Assembly (NCBI GenBank): GCA_038199985.1
Contig: JBBPYK010000062.1
Coordinates: forward strand, 55,156-119,155
DNA: 64,000 bases
Direction of reading: 5' to 3'
Origin: Arthrobacter_J sp038199985
Lineage (GTDB): Bacteria; Actinomycetota; Actinomycetes; Actinomycetales; Micrococcaceae
Shown here piece after piece: positions 41,555 through 51,603 of the stretch. Each line of letters starts with the position of its first letter. Within the stretch, counting starts at the first letter, position 1. The notes beneath the pieces were generated by a model. That model was not told where the DNA came from, made no database searches, and worked only from the letters and a program-made list of their open reading frames with translations. The position numbers were made by a program, and so were the translations under genes.

Positions 41555-44293
41555 TTACTTCTTCGCTGTCGCTTTTTTGCGGGCTGGAGCTTTTCGCGCT
41601 GGTTTCTTCGCCGGGCCCTTAGCTCGTTTCTCGGCTAGGAGGTCGATGGCTTGCTCCCGGGTTAGCTCCTCGATCGCCATTGAGCCCGGCACCGTGATGT
41701 TGGTGATTCCATCGGTGATGTACGGACCGAATCGGCCGTCTTTGACCACGATGGGCTTTTCCGTGGTGGGGTCCTCGCCCAGCTCAGCCAACGGTGGTGC
41801 CGCTGTGCGTCCGCCGCGCTGTTTGGGCTGTGAGTAGATCTCCAGAGCCTGTGCCAGTGTGATCGTGAAGATCTCCTCTTCTGACCCGATTGAGCGAGAG
41901 TCGCTGCCCTTCTTCAGATAGGGGCCAAACCGGCCGTTCTGCACGGTGATCTCAACACCTTCTGCGTCCGCCCCCAGCACTCGTGGCAAGTTCAACAGCT
42001 TCAGTGCCTCTTCAAGGGTGACGGTCTCAACGGACATCGTCTTGAAGAGCGAACCCGAACGCGGGCGGACCTTAGCCGGCTTCTTGGGCGGTTTTGGCTT
42101 CCCGTTCTTGTAATACTCCACTGGCTGCTTGGCCAGCTCTTCCTCGGTTGGCTGCGCGATGACTTCCGTGACGTAGTCTCCGTACCGCCCAGTCTTGGCC
42201 ACAATGGTGTGGCCCGTGTCCGGATCCTGGCCAAGCTCGTGCTGCTCCGGGCCCGAGGCATTCATGAGCTCGATAGCCTTCTCCGCCGTCAGCTCATCCG
42301 GTGCGAGGTCTTCTGGCACATTTGCCCGTTCCGGCTGGGTGCCTTCCTCAGCATCTGCCGGAACCGGCTTCTCCAGGTACGGACCAAATTTTCCGACCCG
42401 AAGCACGATGCCATCCGCGATCTCGATCGAGTTGACCTGCCGGGCATCGATCTCACCCAGGTTATTCACTATGGTGTGCAGCCCGGGGGTGGTGCCGTCG
42501 CCATAGTAGAAGTGATTCAGCCAATCCACGCGGCCTGCTTCGCCACGCGAGATACGGTCCAGGTCTTCTTCCAACTCAGCGGTGAAATCATAGTCCACGT
42601 AGTTCGTGAAGTGTTCCTCAAGGAGGCGCACAACGGAGAACGCGATCCAGCTCGGCACCATCGCCTGGCCACGGGCCCGGACGTAGCCACGGTCCATGAT
42701 CGTCGAAATAGTTGCCGCGTAGGTCGAAGGACGCCCGATGCCTAGTTCTTCGAGCATCTTCACCAACGACGCTTCGGTAAAACGTGGCGGAGGCGAAGTC
42801 TCGTGTCCGGCCGCATCGATGGATTCAGCGGTCAGCGCATCATCGGCCTTGACGTTGGGCAGCCGGCCCGCGTTGTCCTCTTCGCTGCGTGCAGCATCCG
42901 TGCCTTCTTCATACGCCGCCATGAAGCCACGAAACGTGATGACCGTACCGGAAGCCGTGAACTCAGCGTCGCGCGTGGTGCCATCCTCATAGGCTGCCGT
43001 GGCGCCCACCCGCAGCGACGCGGTCGAGCCCTTGGCATCAGCCATCTGCGAAGCTACAGTGCGCTTCCAGATCAGCTCATAGAGCTTGAACTCCTGGCCC
43101 GTGAGTGACTTCGCAACCTGTGCAGGTGTGCGGAAAGAGTCCCCTGCCGGACGGACTGCCTCGTGCGCTTCCTGCGCGTTCTTGGCCTTGCCCTTGTAAA
43201 CGCGACGGGCATCAGGGACGTATTCAGGACCATACAGTTCCGAAGCCTGACGGCGTGCAGCGTTGATCGCTTGGTCCGACAACGCCGAGGAATCCGTACG
43301 CATATACGTGATGTAGCCGTTTTCATACAGCCGCTGGGCAACCTGCATGGTGGTTCTGGAGCTGAAGCGCAGCTTCCTGGCCGCCTCCTGCTGAAGCGTC
43401 GACGTGGTGAACGGAGCCGCTGGCCTACGTGTATACGGTTTGGTGTCCAGCGAACGTACCGCGAAATCGGCCTTCTCCAGAGCAGAGGCCAGCGCCCGGG
43501 CTGCTTCCTCGTCGAGATGGGCGACCTTCTGGTTCTTCAGTTGACCGCGGTCAGTGAAGTCCTTGCCCGTAGCGACCTTGGCGCCGTCGAGCGTGGCCAA
43601 GCGCGCCTTGAAGGCGTCCCCCGCGGAAGTGTCCACTGGGGCCAGCTCAGCGGTCAGATCCCAGTACGACGCCGTTCGGAACGCCATTCGTTCGCGCTCA
43701 CGCTCTACGACGAGGCGGGTAGCGACTGATTGGACGCGGCCAGCAGAGAGACCACTGGCGACTTTTCGCCACAGCACGGGAGAGATTTCGTAGCCGTAGA
43801 GACGGTCCAGGATGCGCCGGGTCTCTTGAGCATCGACCATCGGCATATCGACGTCGCGCATTTCCAACAGAGCACGCTGAATGGCTTCTCGGGTGATTTC
43901 CGGGAAGGTCAGGCGATGAACCGGAACCTTGGGCTTGAGCACCTGCAACAGGTGCCACGCGATCGCTTCACCTTCACGGTCACCGTCAGTTGCGAGATAG
44001 AGTTCGTCGGCATCCTTGAGGAGCGCCTTGAGCTCGGCGACCTTCTTTTTCTTGTCCGGGGACACCACATAATAGGGTTCGAAATCCTTGTCCAGGTCCA
44101 CGGCAAACTTACCGAGGGAGCTCTTCTTCAACTCCGCTGGAAGATCCGAAGGCTGTGGGAGGTCGCGGATGTGGCCCATCGAAGCCGTCACCTCAAAGCC
44201 CTCGCCAAGGTAGGCGGCAATGGTCTTCCCCTTAGCCGGCGACTCGACGATGACTAGCTTTTTCCCCGTCTTTACGGAGGCCTTGGTGGGCAC
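41555..44293 (-). CDS. topA: DNA topoisomerase I
   Basis: 912 residues. TOPRIM domain from KLVIVESPAKGKTIAAYLG with acidic triad in YLATDGDREGEAIAWHLL; the cleavage/strand-passage domains contain the active-site tyrosine in YITYMRTDSSAL. The C-terminus lacks zinc fingers and has repeated 'G..P.TG..I.VK.GRYGPYV' modules and a Lys/Ala-rich tail (KKPARKAPARKKATAKK), typical of actinobacterial TopA. It relaxes negative supercoils. Confidence 0.96.
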   Translation of the reverse strand: MPTKASVKTGKKLVIVESPAKGKTIAAYLGEGFEVTASMGHIRDLPQPSDLPAELKKSSLGKFAVDLDKDFEPYYVVSPDKKKKVAELKALLKDADELYLATDGDREGEAIAWHLLQVLKPKVPVHRLTFPEITREAIQRALLEMRDVDMPMVDAQETRRILDRLYGYEISPVLWRKVASGLSAGRVQSVATRLVVERERERMAFRTASYWDLTAELAPVDTSAGDAFKARLATLDGAKVATGKDFTDRGQLKNQKVAHLDEEAARALASALEKADFAVRSLDTKPYTRRPAAPFTTSTLQQEAARKLRFSSRTTMQVAQRLYENGYITYMRTDSSALSDQAINAARRQASELYGPEYVPDARRVYKGKAKNAQEAHEAVRPAGDSFRTPAQVAKSLTGQEFKLYELIWKRTVASQMADAKGSTASLRVGATAAYEDGTTRDAEFTASGTVITFRGFMAAYEEGTDAARSEEDNAGRLPNVKADDALTAESIDAAGHETSPPPRFTEASLVKMLEELGIGRPSTYAATISTIMDRGYVRARGQAMVPSWIAFSVVRLLEEHFTNYVDYDFTAELEEDLDRISRGEAGRVDWLNHFYYGDGTTPGLHTIVNNLGEIDARQVNSIEIADGIVLRVGKFGPYLEKPVPADAEEGTQPERANVPEDLAPDELTAEKAIELMNASGPEQHELGQDPDTGHTIVAKTGRYGDYVTEVIAQPTEEELAKQPVEYYKNGKPKPPKKPAKVRPRSGSLFKTMSVETVTLEEALKLLNLPRVLGADAEGVEITVQNGRFGPYLKKGSDSRSIGSEEEIFTITLAQALEIYSQPKQRGGRTAAPPLAELGEDPTTEKPIVVKDGRFGPYITDGITNITVPGSMAIEELTREQAIDLLAEKRAKGPAKKPARKAPARKKATAKK

Positions 44294-44410
44294 GGTGCTC
44301 CTACTAACATGGTGGAAACTTCTTGAACAGGTCTACCATAACGCCGAAATTGGTGTCTCCTGTCATGGAGGATGTGTGGAGAACGTCACCGGCGCCCCGG
44401 CAGACGCAGA

Positions 44411-45490
44411 CTAATCTTGAACGACAGGGCGGTCTGAAGGGGTGATCTCGACCTCCTTCGCTTCTCCATCCCGGACCAGTGTCGCCGTCGTATTGTCCCC
44501 CGGATCGATACCGCGGAGTTCCCCGAGAAGATCCTCAGCCGAGCGCAGCTCAGCATCGCCGAGCTGCGTCAGAACATCGCCCGGTTTTACTCCTGCCTTA
44601 TCGGCGGGTCCGCCTTCAACGACAGTTAGAACCAGCACGCCGTCCTCCTGTTTGAGGCCGAGCTGTCCCGCGATCTGCGGGGTGATGGTTGCCGGCTGAA
44701 GCCCCAGGAACGCGTGCTCAGCCGTGCCATCTTCGCGCAGTTGCTCAGCTACATCCACAGCAGTTGCGGCTGGAATGGCGAACCCGAGCGACACTGCTCC
44801 AGCTGCTGGTGGAATATAGGCCTCGCTGATTCCGATCACGGCGCCGGAAGCATTCACGACTGCGCCCCCAGAGTTACCGGGGCTGATGGCCGCGTCAGTC
44901 TGGATCAGGTCCACGAGCGACTGGCTCTTGGCTGCCGATCCAGGAATCTCGCGGGCGAGTGCGGAGACGATGCCCGCAGTCGCCGTGTTTTCAAACCCCA
45001 GTGGGCTACCGATGACTACCGCGAGTTCACCCACGCGCGGAAGCTTTTCCTCAAACGTGGCAGCTGGCAGATTTTCGCGGTCAACCTCCACGAGCGCAAG
45101 GTCGGTGATGACGTCTGTGGCGCGGACTGCCCCAGGAACCCGTTGGCCGTCGGCAAAGGCCACCTCCACGTTACGTGTATCACCGACGACATGTGCGTTC
45201 GTCAAGATGAGGCCGTCCTCCGTGTAGATGACGCCGCTACCCAGACCGCTGTCGGTGAAGATGGTGACCACGGAGGGTTGGACTTCGGCGACGATATCGG
45301 GGATGGTGCTGAACACGCCTCCCTTGACGCTGGCCTCTTCACCGCCGGACCCGTTCTCGGCAGCCATACTGGACGGCGCTTTGAGAGACCCTGTCGGTTC
45401 GTCGTCGGCGTCCGCTGTGCACCCACCGAGCAGTAGCGCTCCAGCGGCGACAACGGCAGCATATTGCAATCTGGTTGGCATAGACGTCAT
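44411..45490 (-). CDS. HtrA/DegP-type trypsin-like serine protease with PDZ domain, lipoprotein
   Basis: About 359 residues. A short signal peptide ends in LLLGGC, giving a lipid-anchored protein. The protease domain has His in LTNAHVVGD, Asp in TDLALVEVD and Ser in SPGNSGGAVVN; the C-terminal PDZ domain contains GPADKAGVKPGDVLTQLGD. It should degrade or refold damaged exported proteins. The start is uncertain: ATG 45490 or 45481 both fit (GGAG precedes both), and 45517 is less likely. Between topA and a methyltransferase gene, all on the minus strand. Confidence 0.88.
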   Translation of the reverse strand: MTSMPTRLQYAAVVAAGALLLGGCTADADDEPTGSLKAPSSMAAENGSGGEEASVKGGVFSTIPDIVAEVQPSVVTIFTDSGLGSGVIYTEDGLILTNAHVVGDTRNVEVAFADGQRVPGAVRATDVITDLALVEVDRENLPAATFEEKLPRVGELAVVIGSPLGFENTATAGIVSALAREIPGSAAKSQSLVDLIQTDAAISPGNSGGAVVNASGAVIGISEAYIPPAAGAVSLGFAIPAATAVDVAEQLREDGTAEHAFLGLQPATITPQIAGQLGLKQEDGVLVLTVVEGGPADKAGVKPGDVLTQLGDAELRSAEDLLGELRGIDPGDNTTATLVRDGEAKEVEITPSDRPVVQD

Positions 45491-45568
45491 CTCTCCATCA
45501 GACCGCCGCTGCGTCACTATGGCAAGAGGACTTCGCCACTTTCCAGCAATCTCTGCAAAAAGTCCGCG

Positions 45569-47164
45569 TTAACCGAGTTCAGAGCAGGGCATCAAAAACC
45601 CGTCCCGAACAAGGTTCTGCACCTCATCCAACAATCCGCTCCGGAAGGCATCGTCGTCTTGGTCCAGCAGGACAGCGAGCACTTCAACGATCTGCCCCAC
45701 CGCGAGTTCGCCGTCACACGCCGAGGCGAATCCGGTGAGTTCAGTGCTCATGAGGTTGGTACGGCGCAGCCCAGCGCCCTGACGCAACAGGATCACGCCT
45801 GGGTGTTCGGCACCGGGACGCTGGTGGCGTTCCTCGGTGACGTCGTCGGACACCTGAAGGTGCTGCTTCTCCAGGTGCGCGGAGTTGAGAAACAACCAGT
45901 CGGAACGTTCGACGGCGGCCTGCAGGTGCGCGCCGAGCGGCTGTTCCACGGCGTGGGTGATGTCCTCGAACCTGTTCAGAGTGCGTTCCCTCGCTGCTGG
46001 GTTTCGGAGCCAGACCATGCCAAAACCGATCGCGGATACATCGCGGGAGGCGAAATCCTCGAGGTACGCAGCGAAGGCACTCTCGTAGGTTGCCGGTTCC
46101 CTGTTTTCGGCGGCATCGCGCAGCCAGGTTTCAGCGTAGTGCGATGGCGATACGACCTCGCGCTGGATCACCCAGGCGTCTACGTGGTCGGGTACCCAAG
46201 ACGCTACCCTCACGTCCCAGGACGTGTCTTCTGAAATCTCCCAGTTACCGAGTATTTGGGCGGACCCGCCGGAATTGAGCAAATCGGGTAGTTTCTGCAA
46301 CAGGGACGCAACGATCTCGTCACCAGGAAGACCGCCGTCGCGATACGTGTACTGGCTGTCCGCGCTCTCCCCCGAGCTGCGCGGCGTGATGACAAAGGGC
46401 GGGTTGGACACCACGAGGTCGAAGGTCTGCCCTGCGACGACGTCGAGAAGGTTTCCCTGCAGCAGGGTGACCCTGTCCTCGCGACGAGTTGGGTCGATAT
46501 TGAGGGCCGTCGCGTTGAGCAGCAGATTGAAACGGGTGAAGGCGAGCGCGCGCGGAGAAATATCCGTCGCGGTGACATGCCGAGTATGAGACAGCAAATG
46601 GAAGGTCTGGATGCCGCAGCCAGTTCCAAGATCCAGTGCCGTCTGGACCGGTGCCCGCATGGTGACCTGAGCCAGTGTCAGTGACGCCTGCCCAATACCG
46701 AGTACATGGTCCCGGCGGAGAACACCTGTGCGTTGACGAAAACCGAGATCGCTGGCAACCCATAGGTCGCCATCGGCGTCGGAGGAATACGGCCGGAGGT
46801 CGACGGCGGCACGAAGACCGGCGTCGGACCTTTCGACGAGGCGCAACTCCAGCAGGTCATGCACGGTGAGGTTCTTGAAGGCGCTCGCGACGCATTCATC
46901 GGGGACGGTGTCGCCGAGCAGCCACAGAAGTACGACGGCAGCCAACGAGCTTTCATCGCCGCTGCCACCGGCCAGTGCCCGGCAGCGCAGTTTCGCGGGA
47001 ATGAGCTGCTCCCGGTCAAGGGCCTGTGATGCTTCCTCGCCCAGCAGAGCGGCGACGCCGTCGGGCGTGAACTCCAGAGACTGAAGATCAGTCGCGAGCG
47101 TGGCGAGGAGCTGGGCACTAGCGCTGTTGGGCGCGTCCGGAACATTGTCATTGAAGGACTTCAT
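45569..47164 (-). CDS. Class I SAM-dependent methyltransferase, PrmC-like with N-terminal domain
   Basis: 531 residues from MKSFNDNVP. The methyltransferase core (about 180-360) has the SAM loop LDLGTGCGIQTFHLL and the catalytic NPPF motif in LVVSNPPFV, typical of N6-adenine or N5-glutamine methyltransferases. A winged-helix-like N-terminal region and a C-terminal region follow. It overlaps the trhO stop by 4 bases, so the two are probably co-translated. The precise target is unknown. Confidence 0.85.
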   Translation of the reverse strand: MKSFNDNVPDAPNSASAQLLATLATDLQSLEFTPDGVAALLGEEASQALDREQLIPAKLRCRALAGGSGDESSLAAVVLLWLLGDTVPDECVASAFKNLTVHDLLELRLVERSDAGLRAAVDLRPYSSDADGDLWVASDLGFRQRTGVLRRDHVLGIGQASLTLAQVTMRAPVQTALDLGTGCGIQTFHLLSHTRHVTATDISPRALAFTRFNLLLNATALNIDPTRREDRVTLLQGNLLDVVAGQTFDLVVSNPPFVITPRSSGESADSQYTYRDGGLPGDEIVASLLQKLPDLLNSGGSAQILGNWEISEDTSWDVRVASWVPDHVDAWVIQREVVSPSHYAETWLRDAAENREPATYESAFAAYLEDFASRDVSAIGFGMVWLRNPAARERTLNRFEDITHAVEQPLGAHLQAAVERSDWLFLNSAHLEKQHLQVSDDVTEERHQRPGAEHPGVILLRQGAGLRRTNLMSTELTGFASACDGELAVGQIVEVLAVLLDQDDDAFRSGLLDEVQNLVRDGFLMPCSELG

Positions 47165-48072
47165 CGGAGGTCCGCCCCTTCCGTTTCGCAGCCCTGCGGG
47201 CATCGAAGGGTTACCGGATCGGCCGAGCATTCAGAACAGTAGAGAGTCAGGTGACGGCAGTTCAGATTGCTGCAGTTCTCAAACTTACTGGTGGGGGCCT
47301 GGCACCGCACGCAGGCGCCTATGGTCTTCGCATCATCGGAAAACTCCATGTGCATGCGCTTATCGAAAACGTAGAGCGAGCCCTCCCAGAGACCGGCGTC
47401 GCCGTAGGTTTCGCCGTAGCGGACAATGCCGCCCTTCATCTGGTAGACATCGCTGAACCCGCGGTCGATCATGAGGCTGGAGAGGACTTCGCAGCGGATA
47501 CCGCCTGTGCAGTAGGTCACCACGGGTTTGTCCTTGAGGTGGTCATACTTTCCCGAGTCCAGTTCCCGCTTGAAATCCTGGGTGGTCGCGACGTCGGGCA
47601 CCACTGCGTCTCGGAACTTCCCAATTTGAGCTTCGAACGCGTTGCGACCGTCGAAGAACGTGATCTCCTCCCCGGAGGCTTTCCGTGACTCCACAAGCTC
47701 GTGCAACTCTTCGGGACGCAAGTGCTTTCCGCCGCCTACAACGCCGTTCTCATCCACCCGGAGCTCACCGGGCGCGCCGAAACTAACAATTTCTTCCCGT
47801 ACCTTGATGCTCAGGCGCGGGAAGTCCTCGGCAGCGCCCTCAGACCATTTGATGTCCATCTTCTTGAAAGCCGGGTATTCGCGTGTTGCCTTCACATACT
47901 GTTTGACGGCGCTCAGCTCGCCGCCAACCGTCCCGTTGATACCGTCCTTGGAGATGATGATCCGGCCACGGAGGTTCAGTTTCTCGCAGAGAGCGCGCTG
48001 CCACAACCGAATAGCGTCGGGGTCGCGGAGCGGCGTGAAAGCGTAATACAGGACAATGCGATTGATAGACAC
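47161..48072 (-). CDS. trhO: tRNA uridine-34 hydroxylase TrhO, rhodanese-like
   Basis: About 303 residues from the GTG at 48072 (SINRIVLYYAFTPL); an in-frame TTG at 48099 is less likely. The N-terminal domain contains GRIIISKDGINGTVGG, and the rhodanese domain has catalytic Cys in VTYCTGGIRCEV. The C-terminal zinc-binding cysteines CVRCQAP, NCSNLNC, CSEC and CPQGC are intact. It hydroxylates U34 of certain tRNAs with oxygen. No good ribosome binding site precedes the start, so translation may be leaderless. Confidence 0.92.
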   Translation of the reverse strand: MSINRIVLYYAFTPLRDPDAIRLWQRALCEKLNLRGRIIISKDGINGTVGGELSAVKQYVKATREYPAFKKMDIKWSEGAAEDFPRLSIKVREEIVSFGAPGELRVDENGVVGGGKHLRPEELHELVESRKASGEEITFFDGRNAFEAQIGKFRDAVVPDVATTQDFKRELDSGKYDHLKDKPVVTYCTGGIRCEVLSSLMIDRGFSDVYQMKGGIVRYGETYGDAGLWEGSLYVFDKRMHMEFSDDAKTIGACVRCQAPTSKFENCSNLNCRHLTLYCSECSADPVTLRCPQGCETEGADLR

Positions 48073-48155
48073 ATTGTTAAGCGTAAAGGTGGATAACAAA
48101 TTACGATTCAGTTGCCGATATAGGTTTTGGGAAGCGCGGACGTTAGGGTCGGTTC

Positions 48156-48836
48156 ATGAGCGCCTCTCTCGATGATGACTTGGTGAAAGTGTGGGCGGCC
48201 GGCTGGGCTGCCTGTCGCGGGCATGACACCCGCGAGCACGGACGGTTCCCTTCTGCGCAAATTTCCGGGTCTTCGAGCGACTGGCAGTTCTTTGCACTGG
48301 AACCCACGGACGACGACTTCACTGATCTTGCGTCGCGGATCGTGGGGTCGCCGAGTCTCCTATACGTTTTCACAGACAACATGCCTGCAATGCATGGCAA
48401 GGCCTCCTCGGCCGGGCTGCATGTGACCGGAACTTTCCAGAGTTTGATGACCACGGACATGGCTGGTCAAGATATTGAAGATCCCCTATCCCCAGACGGC
48501 TTTGAAACCACAGTCACCCGCGGCGACGGAGTTCACCGGGTGCTGGTCACCCACGACGGTGAGGAAGCGGCGCGGGGTAGCGTTGCCGTCGTCGACGAGT
48601 ACGCGATATTTGACCGCATCATCACCGCCCCCGATTACCGTCGGCAGGGTTTGGGCAGTTATGTCATGCGTGCTTTGACCGCTGTGGCTCTGGAGTACGA
48701 CGTCGAGTACGGGCTACTGCTTGCTTCGCCGGATGGTCGCGCGCTGTACGGTTTCCTCGGCTGGCTGGAACTCACGGAAGTTCTGATGCTGCAAGGACAA
48801 GAACCTGCAGAAGCGGACATCGTCAAGATCGACTGA
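48156..48836 (+). CDS. GNAT-family N-acetyltransferase
   Basis: 226 residues. The acetyl-CoA-binding core is near the C-terminus: FDRIITAPDYRRQGLGSYVMRAL (motif A with R-R-Q-G-L-G) and the following AVALEYDVEYGLLLASPDGRALYGFLGW strand-helix. The N-terminal part is a small extra domain. The acceptor is unknown. It precedes the helicase gene by 23 bases on the same strand. Confidence 0.87.
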   Translation: MSASLDDDLVKVWAAGWAACRGHDTREHGRFPSAQISGSSSDWQFFALEPTDDDFTDLASRIVGSPSLLYVFTDNMPAMHGKASSAGLHVTGTFQSLMTTDMAGQDIEDPLSPDGFETTVTRGDGVHRVLVTHDGEEAARGSVAVVDEYAIFDRIITAPDYRRQGLGSYVMRALTAVALEYDVEYGLLLASPDGRALYGFLGWLELTEVLMLQGQEPAEADIVKID

Positions 48837-48859
48837 CCTCACAGTGAAACAATGATGGT

Positions 48860-51184
48860 GTGGCCCTTCATGATTCCCTGATCCCGCTTCTTGGCGGCGG
48901 TTCGAACCCGGAGCAATTGCAACACGTGCACCGGATTCCTGCCCGTGAGGCGTCAGTTGCCGCGTGGCCAACGTGGGCGCACCCAGACGTTGTAGATGCC
49001 TACCAGAGGCTGGGAGTTCAGGAGCCATGGCGACATCAGGCTGAGGCAGCCGAAACCGCTCATGCAGGGCAGCACACCATTCTGGCTACGGGAACAGCCT
49101 CCGGCAAGTCTCTGGCCTATCAACTTCCTGCCCTTGACAGCATTCATCGGTCGGCCGCCGAGGATCGTATCAGCCTGGAGCCCACGGGCTCCGTCACCCT
49201 TTACCTGGCGCCCACCAAGGCGCTGGCCGCGGATCAGCTCGCCGCGATCAAGGCCTTGAACTTGCCGTCAGTGCGAGCTGAAACGTACGACGGCGATACG
49301 GATCAGGGCGCGCGCCGCTGGATCCGCGACCACGCAAATTTTGTTCTGGCCAATCCCGACATGCTGCACTTCGGGGTCCTGCCCAATCATGGCTGGTGGG
49401 CCCGGTTTTTCCGGCGGCTGAAGTACGTGATCATCGACGAGGCGCACACGTATCGCGGTGTTTTCGGTTCTCATGTGGCGAACTTGATGCGGCGACTCCG
49501 CAGGATCTGTGCACATTATGGATCGGATCCTGTGTTCATTGGAGCTTCTGCCACCTCGTCTGACCCTGGGCATTCCTTTGGCCGCCTCATTGGCGCGAAC
49601 GTCACTGCATTCACCCAGGACTATTCCCCTCACGGCTCGACGACGGTAGCGTTCTGGGAGCCAGTCCTCACCGAGCTCAAGGGCGAGAATGGCGCAAAGG
49701 AACGACGCACGGTCATAGCTGAGACCTCTGACCTACTAGCAAATCTTGTCTCTGCCCAAGTCCGCACGATTGCTTTCATCAAGTCCCGACGCGGCGCTGA
49801 AACCATTGCCACCATCACTCGCCGACTGCTCGATGATGTTCATCCGAGCCTCCCGGACCGTGTTGCTTCCTACAGGTCGGGTTACTTGCCAGAGGAACGT
49901 CGTGAGCTGGAGTCGAAGCTTCGCAGCGGTGAACTTCTCGGTGTTTCGAGCACGTCCGCACTGGAGCTTGGCATAGACATAGCCGGGCTAGACGCTGTGC
50001 TGGTGGCCGGATGGCCGGGCACACGCGCCTCCCTGTTCCAGCAGATCGGCCGTGCTGGCCGGGCTGGTCAAGACGCGTTGGCCGCCTTTGTTGCCAGTGA
50101 TGATCCGCTGGATACGTATTTGGTGCATCATCCGGAGGCGGTCTTCGACATAGGCGTTGAGGCCACGGTCTTTGACCCATCGAACCCCTATGTTCTTGGC
50201 CCACATTTGTGTGCTGCGGCAGCAGAGATTCCAATATCTCCTGCCGAGTTGTCCACCTTCGGTGATACGACAGCAGCGCTGCTGGACCAGTTGGTGACAC
50301 AGGGATACCTGCGACGCCGAGCTTCGGGATGGTACTGGACCCATGCGCAAAGCGCCGCTGGGATGGTGAATCTGAGGGCCGCCGGCGGTGGCCCGATCAG
50401 CATTGTCGAGTCCGGCACCGGCACGCTGTTGGGCACCATAGGCTCTCCGCAAAGCCACTATCAGGCTCATGCAGGTGCTATCTATGTTCATCAGGGTCAA
50501 ACATTCGTGGTGGAGGAGCTGAACGAGCAGGATCATTGCGCGATCGTTTCCCGCCGAAACCCGGACTACTACACGCAGGCCCGAGACGTCACCCAGATCG
50601 AGGTCATCGGTACGTCCCGCAGCGCGATGTGGGGCCGAGTTGGTGTCTCTTTCGGCGAAGTAAAAGTGACTACTCAGGTGGTCTCCTTTCAGCGCAAAGC
50701 CCTTGTGTCGAACGAAATTCTGGGCGAGGAACCACTGGAACTGGAAGCACGAGAGCTGTTCACGAAAGCGGTCTGGTTCACGGTGGACGCGAGCTTGCTG
50801 ACAAACGCGGGAATTCTTGAACCGGACATTCCAGGTTCACTTCATGCTGCTGAACACGCGGCTATCGGGTTGCTGCCGTTGGTGGCTTCGAGTGACCGCT
50901 GGGACATCGGTGGTGTTTCCACTGCCTTACACTCCGACACTGAGATGCCCACGGTGTTCGTTTACGATGGGCACTCGGGCGGGGCCGGTTTTGCCGAACG
51001 CGGGTTTGATGCCGCTGTGACCTGGTTGTCAGCTACACGCAAGGCCATTGCCTCGTGTGAGTGCGACCGAGGCTGCCCCTCCTGCGTCCAGTCCCCCAAC
51101 TGCGGAAATAAGAACAACCCCTTGGACAAGGCCGGCGCTATCAAGTTGATCGATGTGCTGTTGCGGGACGCTCCAACACCCTGA
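48860..51184 (+). CDS. DEAD/DEAH-box helicase with DUF1998 domain, Hrq1/MrfA-like
   Basis: 774 residues, GTG start. RecA-like domain 1 has Walker A ATGTASGKSLAYQLP and DEAH box YVIIDEAHTYRG; domain 2 has the GRAGRAGQDALAAFV arginine motif. The C-terminal DUF1998 domain ends in the four-cysteine cluster CECDRGCPSCVQSPNCG. Homologues (Hrq1, MrfA) unwind DNA 3' to 5' in repair of cross-links, working in the cytoplasm. Convergent with the tad genes. Confidence 0.93.
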   Translation: MALHDSLIPLLGGGSNPEQLQHVHRIPAREASVAAWPTWAHPDVVDAYQRLGVQEPWRHQAEAAETAHAGQHTILATGTASGKSLAYQLPALDSIHRSAAEDRISLEPTGSVTLYLAPTKALAADQLAAIKALNLPSVRAETYDGDTDQGARRWIRDHANFVLANPDMLHFGVLPNHGWWARFFRRLKYVIIDEAHTYRGVFGSHVANLMRRLRRICAHYGSDPVFIGASATSSDPGHSFGRLIGANVTAFTQDYSPHGSTTVAFWEPVLTELKGENGAKERRTVIAETSDLLANLVSAQVRTIAFIKSRRGAETIATITRRLLDDVHPSLPDRVASYRSGYLPEERRELESKLRSGELLGVSSTSALELGIDIAGLDAVLVAGWPGTRASLFQQIGRAGRAGQDALAAFVASDDPLDTYLVHHPEAVFDIGVEATVFDPSNPYVLGPHLCAAAAEIPISPAELSTFGDTTAALLDQLVTQGYLRRRASGWYWTHAQSAAGMVNLRAAGGGPISIVESGTGTLLGTIGSPQSHYQAHAGAIYVHQGQTFVVEELNEQDHCAIVSRRNPDYYTQARDVTQIEVIGTSRSAMWGRVGVSFGEVKVTTQVVSFQRKALVSNEILGEEPLELEARELFTKAVWFTVDASLLTNAGILEPDIPGSLHAAEHAAIGLLPLVASSDRWDIGGVSTALHSDTEMPTVFVYDGHSGGAGFAERGFDAAVTWLSATRKAIASCECDRGCPSCVQSPNCGNKNNPLDKAGAIKLIDVLLRDAPTP

Positions 51185-51210
51185 GGCCTTCGACAAGGCA
51201 CTCCGTGTGG

Positions 51211-51603
51211 TCAAGGCAGCTCAGACGGTGGCCCTGCTCGTGCCCTCCCGCTAGCAGCACCGAGCATGTATGAAATCTGTACGCTCGTGGTCACGTCGAC
51301 AATGTGCCCCTGAGCGCCGATCTGCTGACAGCTTTCCAGCTCGACTCCGTGCCTGCCCGCGACCTCCCCGGCCACCTCGCAGGGCTCTCCCTGCGTCAGT
51401 CCTCGAGCGGCATCGGCTGCCGCGAGGGCTGCCAGATCAGCGGCGGTTGACGCCCGGCTAGCCCCCACCGCGGCCTGAACAAGGATCACGACCATCGCCA
51501 GTAAGAGAAGGATGGCACAGGCGATTCCTGCCATCATGACTGTGCCAGCACCTTTGTCGTGATGGTCGTTCCGCGGTGTTTCGACAGAGCCTCGCCAGTT
51601 CAA
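51211..51603 (-). CDS. Rv3654c-family TadE-like protein
   Basis: 130 residues. A basic N-terminal stretch (VETPRNDHHDKGAGTVMMA) leads into one transmembrane helix (AILLLLAMVVILVQAAVGA), then a Tad-like pilin domain with ASTAADLAALAAADAARGL and two cysteines. I start at the TTG at 51603, which overlaps the upstream TadE stop and has AGG 6 bases away. The frame is open to 51726 but overlaps TadE. It should be assembled with the other TadE protein at the cell surface. Confidence 0.78.
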   Translation of the reverse strand: MNWRGSVETPRNDHHDKGAGTVMMAGIACAILLLLAMVVILVQAAVGASRASTAADLAALAAADAARGLTQGEPCEVAGEVAGRHGVELESCQQIGAQGHIVDVTTSVQISYMLGAASGRARAGPPSELP